From Pseudomonadota bacterium (GTDB lineage: Bacteria > Pseudomonadota > Gammaproteobacteria > Steroidobacterales > SZUA-146): a stretch of DNA of 64,000 nucleotides. A program made the position numbers and the translations under genes. This document shows positions 52,054 to 60,797 of the stretch, piece after piece (the stretch's first letter is position 1; each line of letters opens with the position of its first letter). The notes below the pieces were generated by a model. It saw only the letters and a list, made by a program, of their open reading frames with translations. It was not told the origin of the DNA and ran no database searches. The stretch spans positions 1 through 64,000 of the forward strand of contig JBCCHD010000010.1 in assembly GCA_039028935.1 (NCBI GenBank), read 5' to 3'.

Positions 52054-53094
52054 TTAAAACTGCTCTTTATGGACAGCACGGAAACGTGCTTCTTCCCTGC
52101 TCACCACGCCCTTGCGGACAAGATCGAGCAAACACTGATCGAGAGTTTGCATGCCGGCCGCCTGGCCGGTTTGAATCGCCGAATACATCTGAGCGATTTT
52201 ATTCTCACGAATGAGGTTCCGAATAGCGGGTGTGCCGATCATGATTTCGTGTGCCGCGACTCGGCCGCCACCGTTTTTCTTGAGCAATGACTGCGATATC
52301 ACCGCGCGTAACGACTCAGATAGCATCGAGCGCACCATGTCTTTCTCGGCGGCTGGAAACACGTCGACTACGCGGTCAATGGTTTTGGCTGCGCTGCTGG
52401 TGTGCAGGGTGCCAAACACAAGGTGACCGGTTTCGGCGGCGGTTAATGCCAGGCGAATGGTCTCCAGATCGCGCATTTCACCCACGAGCACAATGTCGGG
52501 GTCTTCTCGCAGTGCAGAACGCAGCGCCTCGTTAAAGCCCAATGTATCGCGATGCACTTCGCGCTGGTTAATCAGCGACTTCTTGCTCTCATGTACGAAT
52601 TCGATGGGGTCTTCCACCGTCAACACATGGTCGGGCTTTGTATCATTAATGAAGTCGATCATCGCCGCGAGTGTGGTGGACTTACCGGAACCAGTTGGTC
52701 CCGTTACCAGCACAATACCGCGGTTGGTCAGCGAAATATCCTTAAAAATTTTGGGCGCATCCAGGTCATCGAGCGTAAGTATCTTCGATGGGATGGTTCG
52801 AAACACCGCGCCAGCACCGCGATTGTGATTAAACGCGTTAACACGAAAACGCGCCAGACCTGGAATTTCAAACGAGAAGTCGGTTTCAAAGAACTCCTCA
52901 TAATCCTTTCGCTGCTTATCGTTCATGATGTCATACACCATGCTGTGCACTTCTTTGTGCTCGAGCGCGGGCATGTTGATGCGCTTAATGTCGCCATCGA
53001 CGCGAATCATGGGCGGAACGCCCGACGACAGATGTAAATCCGATGCGTCGTTTTTGACGGCGAACGCCAGTAGTTGTGCAATATCCAAGGCCAT
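52054..53094 (-). CDS. pilT: PilT, type IV pilus retraction ATPase
   Basis: 346 residues. N-terminal ASDLHLSSGVPPMIRVDGDI, Walker A GPTGSGKSTT, Asp box LTVEDPIEFVHE, Walker B DIVLVGEMRDLETI, His box LVFGTLHTSSAAKTIDR and the diagnostic AIRNLIRENKIAQM. Hexameric motor that depolymerises pilin at the inner membrane. It is the first gene of the three-ATPase unit and divergent from yggS, as in Pseudomonas. Confidence 0.97.
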   Translation of the reverse strand: MALDIAQLLAFAVKNDASDLHLSSGVPPMIRVDGDIKRINMPALEHKEVHSMVYDIMNDKQRKDYEEFFETDFSFEIPGLARFRVNAFNHNRGAGAVFRTIPSKILTLDDLDAPKIFKDISLTNRGIVLVTGPTGSGKSTTLAAMIDFINDTKPDHVLTVEDPIEFVHESKKSLINQREVHRDTLGFNEALRSALREDPDIVLVGEMRDLETIRLALTAAETGHLVFGTLHTSSAAKTIDRVVDVFPAAEKDMVRSMLSESLRAVISQSLLKKNGGGRVAAHEIMIGTPAIRNLIRENKIAQMYSAIQTGQAAGMQTLDQCLLDLVRKGVVSREEARFRAVHKEQF

Positions 53095-53314
53095 GCGCTG
53101 CGTGTCCCCTATGGGTTTCCCTGCGATAATCCGACGGCAACCGTGCGGTCGTCAGGGTTTAACTTAATACTGTATATCGGTTAAACCGAATGGTCATGCG
53201 TTTGCACCCCATTGGGGCGCACTTTTTCGCCTCAGAGGGGTCATTCAGGCCATACTGCGACGCCGCAGAACCGCTTGATGCGCTAGAGTATACCGACAAT
53301 GTGGAGCAAAAAGT

Positions 53315-54022
53315 TTGACCCAAATCACACATAATCTGATGAATATTCAGGAAAGAATCGCCTCGGCGGCGCGCGCGAGTGGACGGGATCCAGCCTCGGT
53401 CAAACTGCTGGCGGTCAGCAAGAAACACCCTGCGGAGGCGATTCTCGACGCGCAGGCGGCGGGTCACATCCACTTTGGAGAGAACTTCGCGGCCGAGGCT
53501 CTCGACAAACAGCGGATCATCGACGCGCAAAATGCGCCCGCCGCCGCCGAGGCGCTTCGCTGGCATTTTATTGGCCGCATTCAATCCAACAAGGCGCGGC
53601 AGGTGGCGACCCACTTTTCGTGGGTGCATAGCCTTGACCGCGATAAAATTGCGCGCCGACTTGATCAATTTCGAGGTCCCGGTCAACCCCTAAACGTGCT
53701 CGTGCAAATCAACTTAAGCGATGATTCGACTCGGTCTGGGGTGCCCGTTGATGAGGCCCCGGCGTTTATCGAGCGAACCCGTGCGCTTCCCAGGCTACGC
53801 GTACGCGGCCTGATGGCCATGGCGCCCGCAACCGATGACTATGACGAACAAGCGGCCGCGTTCGCCAAAGTCGAGGCGCTCAGCCAGTCGCTTCAACAAA
53901 AATGGCCCGATCTGGTGGAACTGTCGATGGGCATGTCGGGCGACCTCGAGGCAGCGATCGCGCACGGAGCCACTTGGGTGCGAATCGGCACCGATGTGTT
54001 TGGCAAACGTCCCGTCGACTGA
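53315..54022 (+). CDS. yggS: YggS/PROSC family PLP homeostasis protein
   Basis: 235 residues starting at TTG 53315, with GGAG eight bases upstream. PLP-binding Lys is in LLAVSKKHP, with HFGENFAAEA, WHFIGRIQSNKAR, NLSDDSTRSGV and SMGMSGDLEAAI followed by VRIGTDVFGKR. It is an alanine-racemase-like barrel that buffers and delivers pyridoxal phosphate. Divergent from pilT and followed by proC, a widely conserved order. Confidence 0.95.
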   Translation: MTQITHNLMNIQERIASAARASGRDPASVKLLAVSKKHPAEAILDAQAAGHIHFGENFAAEALDKQRIIDAQNAPAAAEALRWHFIGRIQSNKARQVATHFSWVHSLDRDKIARRLDQFRGPGQPLNVLVQINLSDDSTRSGVPVDEAPAFIERTRALPRLRVRGLMAMAPATDDYDEQAAAFAKVEALSQSLQQKWPDLVELSMGMSGDLEAAIAHGATWVRIGTDVFGKRPVD

Positions 54023-54209
54023 CACACTAACACCGCGATACGACGCGCCGAAGCGGTAGGGAGTGGTCTTAACACCGACCGCATGGCGCGCCGAACGACA
54101 CGCTGCGTGCGCGAGCACGTTGCCGTGATGCCGCCTTACCGTGATTGGCTTGACCGGCGGCACCCTTTTTTTACCGTGTCGAGTAACCGACACCCACGAG
54201 GCCCAACTC

Positions 54210-55049
54210 ATGCAGACAATCCGTGTGACTTTTATCGGCGGCGGTAATATGGCCGGTGCCCTTATTCAGCGTTTGGCAACACTCACGCTGGAGAATGACG
54301 CGCCCGCCTATGCTTGTCGCGTCGCCGACCCAAGTCCCGAACAGCGGCAGCATTTGGCGACCTTACCCGGTGTCACGACCTTTGCGGATAATAATGAGGC
54401 GATCGAAGGGGCGGACTGCGTCGTGCTCGCGGTCAAACCACAAATTATGCGCGCGGTGTGCACAGAGGCGGCCACCGCGGTGGCGGCGACTACGCCCCTT
54501 ATTGTGTCGGTGGCAGCGGGCATTGGTTGCGATCAGATGAGCCACTGGTTCGACGGCTATCGACGAGTGGTTCGAGTGATGCCCAACACGCCCGCGTTAC
54601 TCGGCGTGGGTGCGACGGGTCTGTACGGCGACCGCGCGGTCACTGAAGCGGATCGCGCACTGGCGGACGCCTTGTTCAGCGCGGTCGGCGTCACGGCCTG
54701 GGTTGACCAAGAATCGCTAATCGATGCGGTCACGGCGGTATCGGGTAGTGGGCCTGCCTACTTTTTTTATCTGCTCGAAGCGATGGAAGACGCCGGTCGG
54801 GCCCAAGGTCTGCCCACAGCGATGGCGCAGACTCTGGCGCGTCAGACCGCGTTGGGGGCCGCGCACATGGCGTTGGCCGAACGCGATACACTCCATGCCG
54901 TGCGTGATCGGGTGACGTCACCAGGCGGCACCACTGCAGCAGCACTCGATGTCTTGGCGTCGCGCGACCTGCCGTCTATCATGCGGGAAGCCATGGACGC
55001 GGCCAACGCGCGCGCCGTCGAGTTGGCTCATGAATTTGGCTCGGACTAA
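54210..55049 (+). CDS. proC: Pyrroline-5-carboxylate reductase
   Basis: 279 residues from ATG 54210, GAGG eight bases upstream. Rossmann motif VTFIGGGNMAGALIQ, CVVLAVKPQ, IVSVAAGI, VVRVMPNTPALLGVGATG, and the catalytic C-terminal region VSGSGPAYFFYLLEAM, with VTSPGGTTAAAL. It reduces pyrroline-5-carboxylate to proline, the last proline step. Followed 6 bases later by yggT. Confidence 0.96.
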   Translation: MQTIRVTFIGGGNMAGALIQRLATLTLENDAPAYACRVADPSPEQRQHLATLPGVTTFADNNEAIEGADCVVLAVKPQIMRAVCTEAATAVAATTPLIVSVAAGIGCDQMSHWFDGYRRVVRVMPNTPALLGVGATGLYGDRAVTEADRALADALFSAVGVTAWVDQESLIDAVTAVSGSGPAYFFYLLEAMEDAGRAQGLPTAMAQTLARQTALGAAHMALAERDTLHAVRDRVTSPGGTTAAALDVLASRDLPSIMREAMDAANARAVELAHEFGSD

Positions 55050-55055
55050 TCGGTT

Positions 55056-55604
55056 ATGAACGCACTGATATTTATTTTGAATTTCGCCGGACAACTGCTG
55101 GTTGGGTTGTTTATCGTACGCTTTTTGCTGCAGCTTCATCGCGCCGATTTTCACAACCCGGTGTCGCAGGCGGTGGTCAGCCTTACCAATCCCCTCGTCA
55201 TGCCGCTGCGCAAATTCATCCCCGGGTTCAAAGGCATGGACATGGCAAGCTTATTCGCGGCATTGATCATGCAGGTGCTCGTTATCATCGTGCTTGTGGT
55301 GGTGCAGGTTGGCAGTGTACCCGGTGTACGCTACTTGATCGTACAGTCCGTGTTCGGTCTGATCAGCCTTGTGCTCGGTCTCTACACCATCACCATTTTT
55401 CTCAGAGTCATCCTCAGCTGGGTCAATCCAGACCCGCGAAACCCGATCGTCAGCATTCTCTATAGCCTCACCGAGCCCATTTTGGCTCCGGCGCGGCGCT
55501 TCATACCGCCGCTAGGTGGACTCGATCTATCGCCGTTGATCGTTCTCGTGCTCATTCAGGCCCTGAGCATTCTTATTACTTCGGATATTCGCACGCTGTT
55601 CTAA
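55056..55604 (+). CDS. yggT: YggT family membrane protein
   Basis: 182 residues with two YGGT repeats, each a hydrophobic helix pair with an Asn-Pro turn: FIVRFLLQLHRADFHNP...PLVMPLRKFIP, and LRVILSWVNPDPRNP...EPILAPARRFIPP. Four transmembrane helices. Proposed in osmotic tolerance or membrane organisation; conserved immediately after proC in Gammaproteobacteria. Confidence 0.94.
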   Translation: MNALIFILNFAGQLLVGLFIVRFLLQLHRADFHNPVSQAVVSLTNPLVMPLRKFIPGFKGMDMASLFAALIMQVLVIIVLVVVQVGSVPGVRYLIVQSVFGLISLVLGLYTITIFLRVILSWVNPDPRNPIVSILYSLTEPILAPARRFIPPLGGLDLSPLIVLVLIQALSILITSDIRTLF

Positions 55605-55691
55605 CGCGCTAACTCCCGCCGCCTGGCTTGCCAGATGGCCACAGTGAGCTATAGTGGGAGTCGAAACCTGACCTGACCATTGGGGAATCAC

Positions 55692-56186
55692 ATGCTCAAC
55701 CGCTCTTTGCACATCGTCGCTATTGGCGTTCTGTTTGCGCTAACGGCGTGCCAAAAGGCACCTGAAACCCGCTCTGCCGAAAATGTACCGACGGCCAAAC
55801 CCGCCGCACCACGTACCCTCGAGTCTGGCGACTATGTCGTCCACTACAACGCGGTCACAACCGATCAACTCCCGCAGGAAGCCGCTAGAGCATACGGTCT
55901 CTCTCGGAGCAAATCGCAAGTGTTACTCAATGTCGTTTTGCATCAGAAAACCGCGGGTTCGGACACGCAATCAACATCGGGTAAAGTCTCAGCGAAAGCC
56001 AATAACCTTACGGGACAATTGAAAAATCTTGAGATGCGAGAGATTCGCGATGGTGACGTGGTGTACTACATTGGCCAAACATCGATCTCTGACGGCGAAT
56101 ATTTGACGTTCAAAATCGAGGTTTTGCCCGACGGTGAAACGAGCCCCATAAACGTGACGTTTCAGCAACAGTTCCACACCGACTGA
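55692..56186 (+). CDS. DUF4426 lipoprotein
   Basis: 164 residues from ATG 55692 with GGGGAA seven bases upstream; an earlier in-frame ATG at 55680 is not supported. Lipoprotein signal LHIVAIGVLFALTAC, then a disordered Ala/Pro-rich linker and a DUF4426-type domain (SGDYVVHYNAVTTDQLPQEA, YGLSRSKSQVLLNVVL, VVYYIGQTSISDGEYLTFKI). DUF4426 genes commonly stand near yggT and metX. Function unknown. Confidence 0.85.
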   Translation: MLNRSLHIVAIGVLFALTACQKAPETRSAENVPTAKPAAPRTLESGDYVVHYNAVTTDQLPQEAARAYGLSRSKSQVLLNVVLHQKTAGSDTQSTSGKVSAKANNLTGQLKNLEMREIRDGDVVYYIGQTSISDGEYLTFKIEVLPDGETSPINVTFQQQFHTD

Positions 56187-56350
56187 CCCCGCACACAGAT
56201 CACGTTTGACAGCCTCAAAATAGGGGTAAGCGCGCCGTCAGCGAACTAAAAAGTTTTGCAAAAACGCTTACACCTTGCGTCATCTTATGCTATTTTCCGC
56301 TGCGTAATTTGACTCTTGTTTTCATTCCACCATCCTGAGGGGATCGATTA

Positions 56351-56680
56351 ATGGCTGCTAAGAAAAAAACAGCGGTAAAGAAGGCTCCTACAAAGAGCGA
56401 AATTCTTGCTCACATTTCCGACAAAACCGGCCTGACTCGTAAAGAAGTCAGCAGCGTGTTTGAAGAACTGGAAGGCCTGATCAAGAAAAACCTGGGCCGA
56501 CGCGGTCCTGGCGTCTTCACCGTTCCTGGCCTGATGAAAATCAAAGTGGTCCGTAAGCCGGCCACCAAAGCACGTAAAGGCATCAACCCTTTTACGCGCG
56601 AAGAAATGGTTTTCAAAGCCAAGCCTGCACGCAATGTCGTGAAGGTACTTGCGCTCAAGAACCTGAAAGAAATGGTCTAA
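56351..56680 (+). CDS. HU-family DNA-binding protein with basic N-terminal tail
   Basis: 109 residues; GAGGGGA upstream of ATG 56351. A Lys/Ala-rich tail (MAAKKKTAVKKAPTKSEILA) precedes the HU fold: KTGLTRKEVSSVFEELEGLI, GPGVFTVPGLMKIKVVRKPA, TKARKGINPFTREEM in the DNA-binding beta arm, and VFKAKPARNVVKV. It is longer than classic HU (about 90 residues) because of the tail. Nucleoid-associated protein that bends DNA. Own terminator downstream; an AT-rich leader upstream should hold its promoter. Confidence 0.93.
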   Translation: MAAKKKTAVKKAPTKSEILAHISDKTGLTRKEVSSVFEELEGLIKKNLGRRGPGVFTVPGLMKIKVVRKPATKARKGINPFTREEMVFKAKPARNVVKVLALKNLKEMV

Positions 56681-56705
56681 GACCGTACGCTTTCATCGCA
56701 CGATT

Positions 56706-56733
56706 AAAAGGCCGGGCATTGCCCGGCCTTTTT
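56706..56733 (+). terminator. Rho-independent terminator of the HU-family gene
   Basis: Stem GGCCGGGC / GCCCGGCC with a 3-base loop (ATT) at 56710-56728, four A residues before and five T residues after. Confidence 0.92.
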
Positions 56734-56827
56734 CGTTTTTGTAACCACCCATCGCGCCGCCTCCCCATGTAGCGCGATCTACTCACGACTGCTAAGCTGA
56801 TCGCGCCTTTCTGCCGGATAACGCACC

Positions 56828-57970
56828 ATGAGCGGACGCCTTACACTGCCTGATTTTGCTCTTGAAACGTACTTCAGTCAGTGGGAATTTAAGGCACGCT
56901 ATCACCTCACCGCCTCAGACGCGGAGTCGATGTCGACGTCGGCGCTATTGGCGCTCGGCACCGAGGAAGATCGAGTCGCGTATCACGACCTGCACTTGGG
57001 TTACACCCCAACCTGGGGCACAGACGCGCTGCGCAGCGCAATCGCTGACACCTATGACGGTATTGGCGATGAGCAGGTCTTAGCCTTTGCCGGTGCCGGA
57101 GAAGCCCTGTTTTGGGCGATGCAGCTGTTCGTTGAGCCAGGCGACCATGTGATCGTCAACGTGCCCAATTACCAAAGCATCGAATCGGTGCCCGTCGCGA
57201 GCGGGGTGTCGGTGGAGGGCCTACCGCTTTGGCAAGCCGACCAAGAAGGCTGGCAGCTCGATCTAGATCGATTAACCCATATGCTGCGCCCGAATACCTC
57301 GCTCGTTTCGGTGAATTTTCCCAACAACCCAACCGGATTTGTACCCGACCAGGACACGTGGGCGGCATTCAACGCGTTGTGCCACGCGCGCGGCATTCGG
57401 GTGGTCAGTGATGAGGTCTATCGCGGCGTCGAGCTTGATCCAGCCCGCACGTTGCCAGCAGCCGCGTCAATCAACCCCAGTGCACTGTCGGTTTCGGTGA
57501 TGTCTAAGGCCTACGGGTTGCCAGGACTTCGCGTCGGTTGGGTCGCCAGTCAGGACACTCACGCTTTAGCCAAACTGGAGCGCGCCAAACACTACACGAG
57601 CATCTGCAATTCCGCGCCCAGCGAGCATCTTGCGGGCGTGGCGCTGCGCAATGGCGATCGCATCCTCGCGCGAAACCGCGCGCTCATTCAACGCAATGAC
57701 GACGCGGTTCGCGCGTTCGTCACGCAGTATCCCGTGTTTGATTACCGCACACCCGACGGCGGCTGCGTTGCGTTTCCACGCTATCTGGGGCCCGGTAGCG
57801 CCGACGCATTCTGCACCCGAGCGGTGGAACAGGCGGGTGTCTTGTTGTTACCCGCACACGTCTATCGCTCAACGCTGGTCGATGTGCCGCAAAATCGATT
57901 TCGAATTGGCATTGGCCGCGCCAACGTGACCGAGTCGCTCGCCGCATTGGGCGCACATTTGGTCAGCTAA
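56828..57970 (+). CDS. PLP-dependent aminotransferase, class I/II
   Basis: 380 residues. Fold type I signatures: GAGEALFWAMQLFVEPGDHV, VNVPNYQSIESVP, SVNFPNNPTGFVPD (substrate and PLP contacts), RVVSDEVYRGVEL, and the Schiff-base Lys in MSKAYGLPGLRVGW near residue 227, with FRIGIGRAN near the end (carboxylate-binding Arg). The N-terminus is short and lacks an extra domain. Substrate unknown; such enzymes sit in the aspartate/alanine/arginine-type aminotransferase subgroups. Convergent with the hydrolase gene on the minus strand. Confidence 0.9.
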   Translation: MSGRLTLPDFALETYFSQWEFKARYHLTASDAESMSTSALLALGTEEDRVAYHDLHLGYTPTWGTDALRSAIADTYDGIGDEQVLAFAGAGEALFWAMQLFVEPGDHVIVNVPNYQSIESVPVASGVSVEGLPLWQADQEGWQLDLDRLTHMLRPNTSLVSVNFPNNPTGFVPDQDTWAAFNALCHARGIRVVSDEVYRGVELDPARTLPAAASINPSALSVSVMSKAYGLPGLRVGWVASQDTHALAKLERAKHYTSICNSAPSEHLAGVALRNGDRILARNRALIQRNDDAVRAFVTQYPVFDYRTPDGGCVAFPRYLGPGSADAFCTRAVEQAGVLLLPAHVYRSTLVDVPQNRFRIGIGRANVTESLAALGAHLVS

Positions 57971-57990
57971 ACGCCTATCACCGGTCGGAT

Positions 57991-58650
57991 TTATCGCGCA
58001 GAGAAATCCGCGCGGTGCAGAAAGTCGACCGCATGTTGGCGCAGCACAGTGAGACTGCCATGAAAGAAATGGCTCACGCCATCCAGCATCACCAACTCCG
58101 GAGTCGGTGATTGCTGTTCGGCCCATCGCTTCACCAACTGAGCATCCACCAACTCGTCCGCGCTACCTTGAATGACAAGCCACGGCACCGTGATCGCTAA
58201 GTCGTCCGGCACGCCCAGTCGACCGACCGGAGGTGCCGCGGATAGGACGGCGGATATCGCGTTCGAGGGGTAATTACGGCTTGCCAGACGCAACGACACG
58301 CCTGCTCCGAAGCTAAAGCCCATGAGCACCAGCGGCGCATTAAAGCGTGCGGTCATAAGCTCACAAGCGGCAAGCGCGTCGTCCGTTTCGCCGCGCCCTT
58401 CGTCATAGTTACCTTCACTTTTACCCACACCGCGGTAATTAAAACGCAGAGCTGGCCATCCGTTGTCGAGGGCACTGCGCGCCAAGGTGTGCACGACTTT
58501 ATTGAGCATAGTGCCTTGAAACTGTGGATGCGGATGGCATACAACCGCCACGGCAGCGGGTGTCGCCGGCAACGACTCGGGTAATTCCAACATCGCTTCG
58601 AGTGCCCCAGCCGGCCCATCGAACAGGAAACGCTCCGTTTCAACGACCAT
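57991..58650 (-). CDS. Alpha/beta hydrolase (COG2945-like)
   Basis: 219 residues. VAVVCHPHPQFQGTMLN is the characteristic opening of this small group, then FNYRGVGKSEG, nucleophile MGFSFGAGVS, acid QGSADELVD and His in GVSHFFHGS. Cytosolic. Starts inside the stop codon of the upstream antiporter gene (one-base overlap), so co-transcribed and probably coupled with it. Members are often annotated as dienelactone-hydrolase-like; the substrate is unknown. Confidence 0.87.
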   Translation of the reverse strand: MVVETERFLFDGPAGALEAMLELPESLPATPAAVAVVCHPHPQFQGTMLNKVVHTLARSALDNGWPALRFNYRGVGKSEGNYDEGRGETDDALAACELMTARFNAPLVLMGFSFGAGVSLRLASRNYPSNAISAVLSAAPPVGRLGVPDDLAITVPWLVIQGSADELVDAQLVKRWAEQQSPTPELVMLDGVSHFFHGSLTVLRQHAVDFLHRADFSAR

Positions 58651-60503
58651 TAATCACTATCGCTCGTGTCCGGCTCACGTGCCTCCACTTCGCGCGGCGG
58701 CGCATAATACAACAGCGTATCACCCGGCAGCGGCTCGACTTCGGCATCCACTGAATAAAACTCGATCTTGCCGTCGCCCCGCTGCACAAGCAGCACGATC
58801 GCGCCGTTGGGACAGTCACCCAGAAAGTCGCTGTACGAGTAACCCTCACTGATGCGCGTGCGATAAAAGGTCCAACCACGCACATGGCGTTGCCAGAGTT
58901 TTTCAAATACCGCTTTGGAACTGAACGCGACACGTCCACGCAAAGGTCGCGCCACGCCGCGTGGGTCGTCGTCTCCCTGCCCGTCTCCCATGGCGAGTTG
59001 GAATACTTCCCGACGCCCCACTTCGGGTGCAACGGCAGTACATACCAACGCGTTATAGGCGTCGTTGCTCGTCGCCGCAAACACATGCCCGACGTGGCCA
59101 ACCTCAAGACTTTCTTCGGCAAAGTCCGACAATATTTCGCCATAAAACACATCGACACCAGCGAGTCGAGCAGGTCGCAAGTTGTGCCATGAGGTGTCGG
59201 TGATCATGCAGCGCACATTGAGCGCTTTGAGTTTCTTTGCAAACGCAACCGTCCAGGGCGAGGCCCCGACGATGAGCACGCTATCGCGGACTTTTGACAC
59301 GAGATTAAGCCGTCTGGCCACCCACCCGATGGTGGATCCGTGCAAAATTATGGTCGCAAATATCACTAAGAACACAAGCGGTAACAACGCCTCCGCGCCT
59401 TCGTAACCGGCCGCTTCAAGACTGGGGCCCATCACACCGGCTGTGGCCGCCGCCACAATGCCGCGCGGCGCGATCCAGCTTAAGATCGCGCGGTCGCGAT
59501 AGTCCATATCGCTGCCAAGTGTCGCCAATAAAATCGTTGCGGGACGGCATAAAAATAAAATCGCTGCGACCAGCGCCGCTCCCCGCCAGGTGATGCCAAG
59601 CAACACGTTAGGATCGAGGTTGGCCGTCAGGACCACAAACACCACGGCGACCAACATCACCGTGATGTACTCCTTGAAACGTTTCATGTCCTGAATGCCG
59701 GGCAAGTGCATATTGCCGACCACAATCCCCATCACGGTGACGGCGAGCAGCCCCGCCTCGTGTTGCAGCAAGTTAGAGGTCACGAACACGAGCAGCACAA
59801 GACCCAGCATGACCGGCGGCTTTAGATACTCCGGTACCAATCCAAGTTGAAACGCCTTTCCGGTCAGCCAGCCGCCCAGACCGCCGAGAATGAGTCCCGA
59901 TGCCAGCGCGAGGGCAAGACCGGTCACCACGGACGCCCAACCCGAACCTTGTCCCGCGTAAACCAGAAACTGCAGAACCAGCACCGCGAGCAATGCGCCA
60001 ATGGGGTCATTGACGATGCCTTCCCATTTAAAATACGCAGCGGTGCGTCGATTGAGACGAGCCTGACGCAACAGCGGGATAATGACGGTCGGTCCAGTAA
60101 CCACCATGATCGCACCGAACACGGCGGCAACCGGCACACTGAGACCACCGATAAAGACGGCCGCTGCGGTGGCAAACAGCCAGGCGAGCGGCGCGCCCAA
60201 ATAGACCAGTCGACGGACGCCCACAGCAGTGGTTTTCAGTTCGTTGAAATGCAGGCTCAATCCACCTTCGAAGAGGATGATCGCCACACAGAGGCTCACC
60301 ACCGACTGAAGGTGGTTGCCAAACAGTTCACGAGGAGTAATTAAGCCGGTGACCGGACCGACAATCAGGCCCGCCAGAGCCAACAACACGATGGCCGGCA
60401 GTCGAAATCGCCACGCCATCCACTGCGCGCCCACACCGAGCGCGACGAGCGACACGAGGGCAAAACTCAAATGATGTGTATCCAAGACAAAGACCTTTGC
60501 CAA
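58650..60503 (-). CDS. CPA1 (NhaP-type) cation/proton antiporter with RCK-like domain
   Basis: 617 residues. About twelve transmembrane helices with CPA1 motifs LVGP-like LAGLIVGPVTGLI, ILFEGGLSLHFNEL, VVTGPTVIIPLLRQ and KWEGIVNDPIGALLAV (Asn-Asp ion site), and SWIAPRGIVAAATAGVMG. A cytosolic C-terminus from about 400 starts with a TrkA-N/RCK-like domain (SVLIVGASPWTVAFAKKL) whose glycine motif is degenerate, and a TrkA-C-like portion (NGAIVLLVQRGDGKIEFY). Exports Na+ or K+ in exchange for protons, probably gated by a ligand. The downstream hydrolase overlaps it by one base. Confidence 0.93.
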   Translation of the reverse strand: MAKVFVLDTHHLSFALVSLVALGVGAQWMAWRFRLPAIVLLALAGLIVGPVTGLITPRELFGNHLQSVVSLCVAIILFEGGLSLHFNELKTTAVGVRRLVYLGAPLAWLFATAAAVFIGGLSVPVAAVFGAIMVVTGPTVIIPLLRQARLNRRTAAYFKWEGIVNDPIGALLAVLVLQFLVYAGQGSGWASVVTGLALALASGLILGGLGGWLTGKAFQLGLVPEYLKPPVMLGLVLLVFVTSNLLQHEAGLLAVTVMGIVVGNMHLPGIQDMKRFKEYITVMLVAVVFVVLTANLDPNVLLGITWRGAALVAAILFLCRPATILLATLGSDMDYRDRAILSWIAPRGIVAAATAGVMGPSLEAAGYEGAEALLPLVFLVIFATIILHGSTIGWVARRLNLVSKVRDSVLIVGASPWTVAFAKKLKALNVRCMITDTSWHNLRPARLAGVDVFYGEILSDFAEESLEVGHVGHVFAATSNDAYNALVCTAVAPEVGRREVFQLAMGDGQGDDDPRGVARPLRGRVAFSSKAVFEKLWQRHVRGWTFYRTRISEGYSYSDFLGDCPNGAIVLLVQRGDGKIEFYSVDAEVEPLPGDTLLYYAPPREVEAREPDTSDSD

Positions 60504-60705
60504 TGACGGGTCCTACCGTAGCCCTCACGCGGCCCCAGTGCAACCTCCAGGCAACTTTCACAAACTATTGCGGCGTAACGGATTTATGGCGCTTATTGCG
60601 GTCTACCGTGCGCTAGCCGCCCCGACCTTAAACCCGCGCCGGGCCCCGCAGAGGGTCGAGAATCACGACGGTTCTCCGACGATCGGTGGCCGGCACAAAG
60701 AGGCT

Positions 60706-60733
60706 GTTGCTCGAGACCAATATTGCCCATAAT
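60706..60733 (+). promoter_or_regulatory. Candidate promoter of the OmpA/BON gene
   Basis: TTGCTC at 60706-60711 and CATAAT at 60728-60733 (5 of 6 to the -10) have a 16-base spacer, about 65 bases before ATG 60798. The rest of the 294-base gap to the divergent antiporter gene shows no further gene. Confidence 0.4.
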
Positions 60734-60797
60734 AGGGTCGGGGCGAATAGTGACACCGTTCGGCCCTACCCTGCCCGTTGGCCCAGAATAAGGTTTC

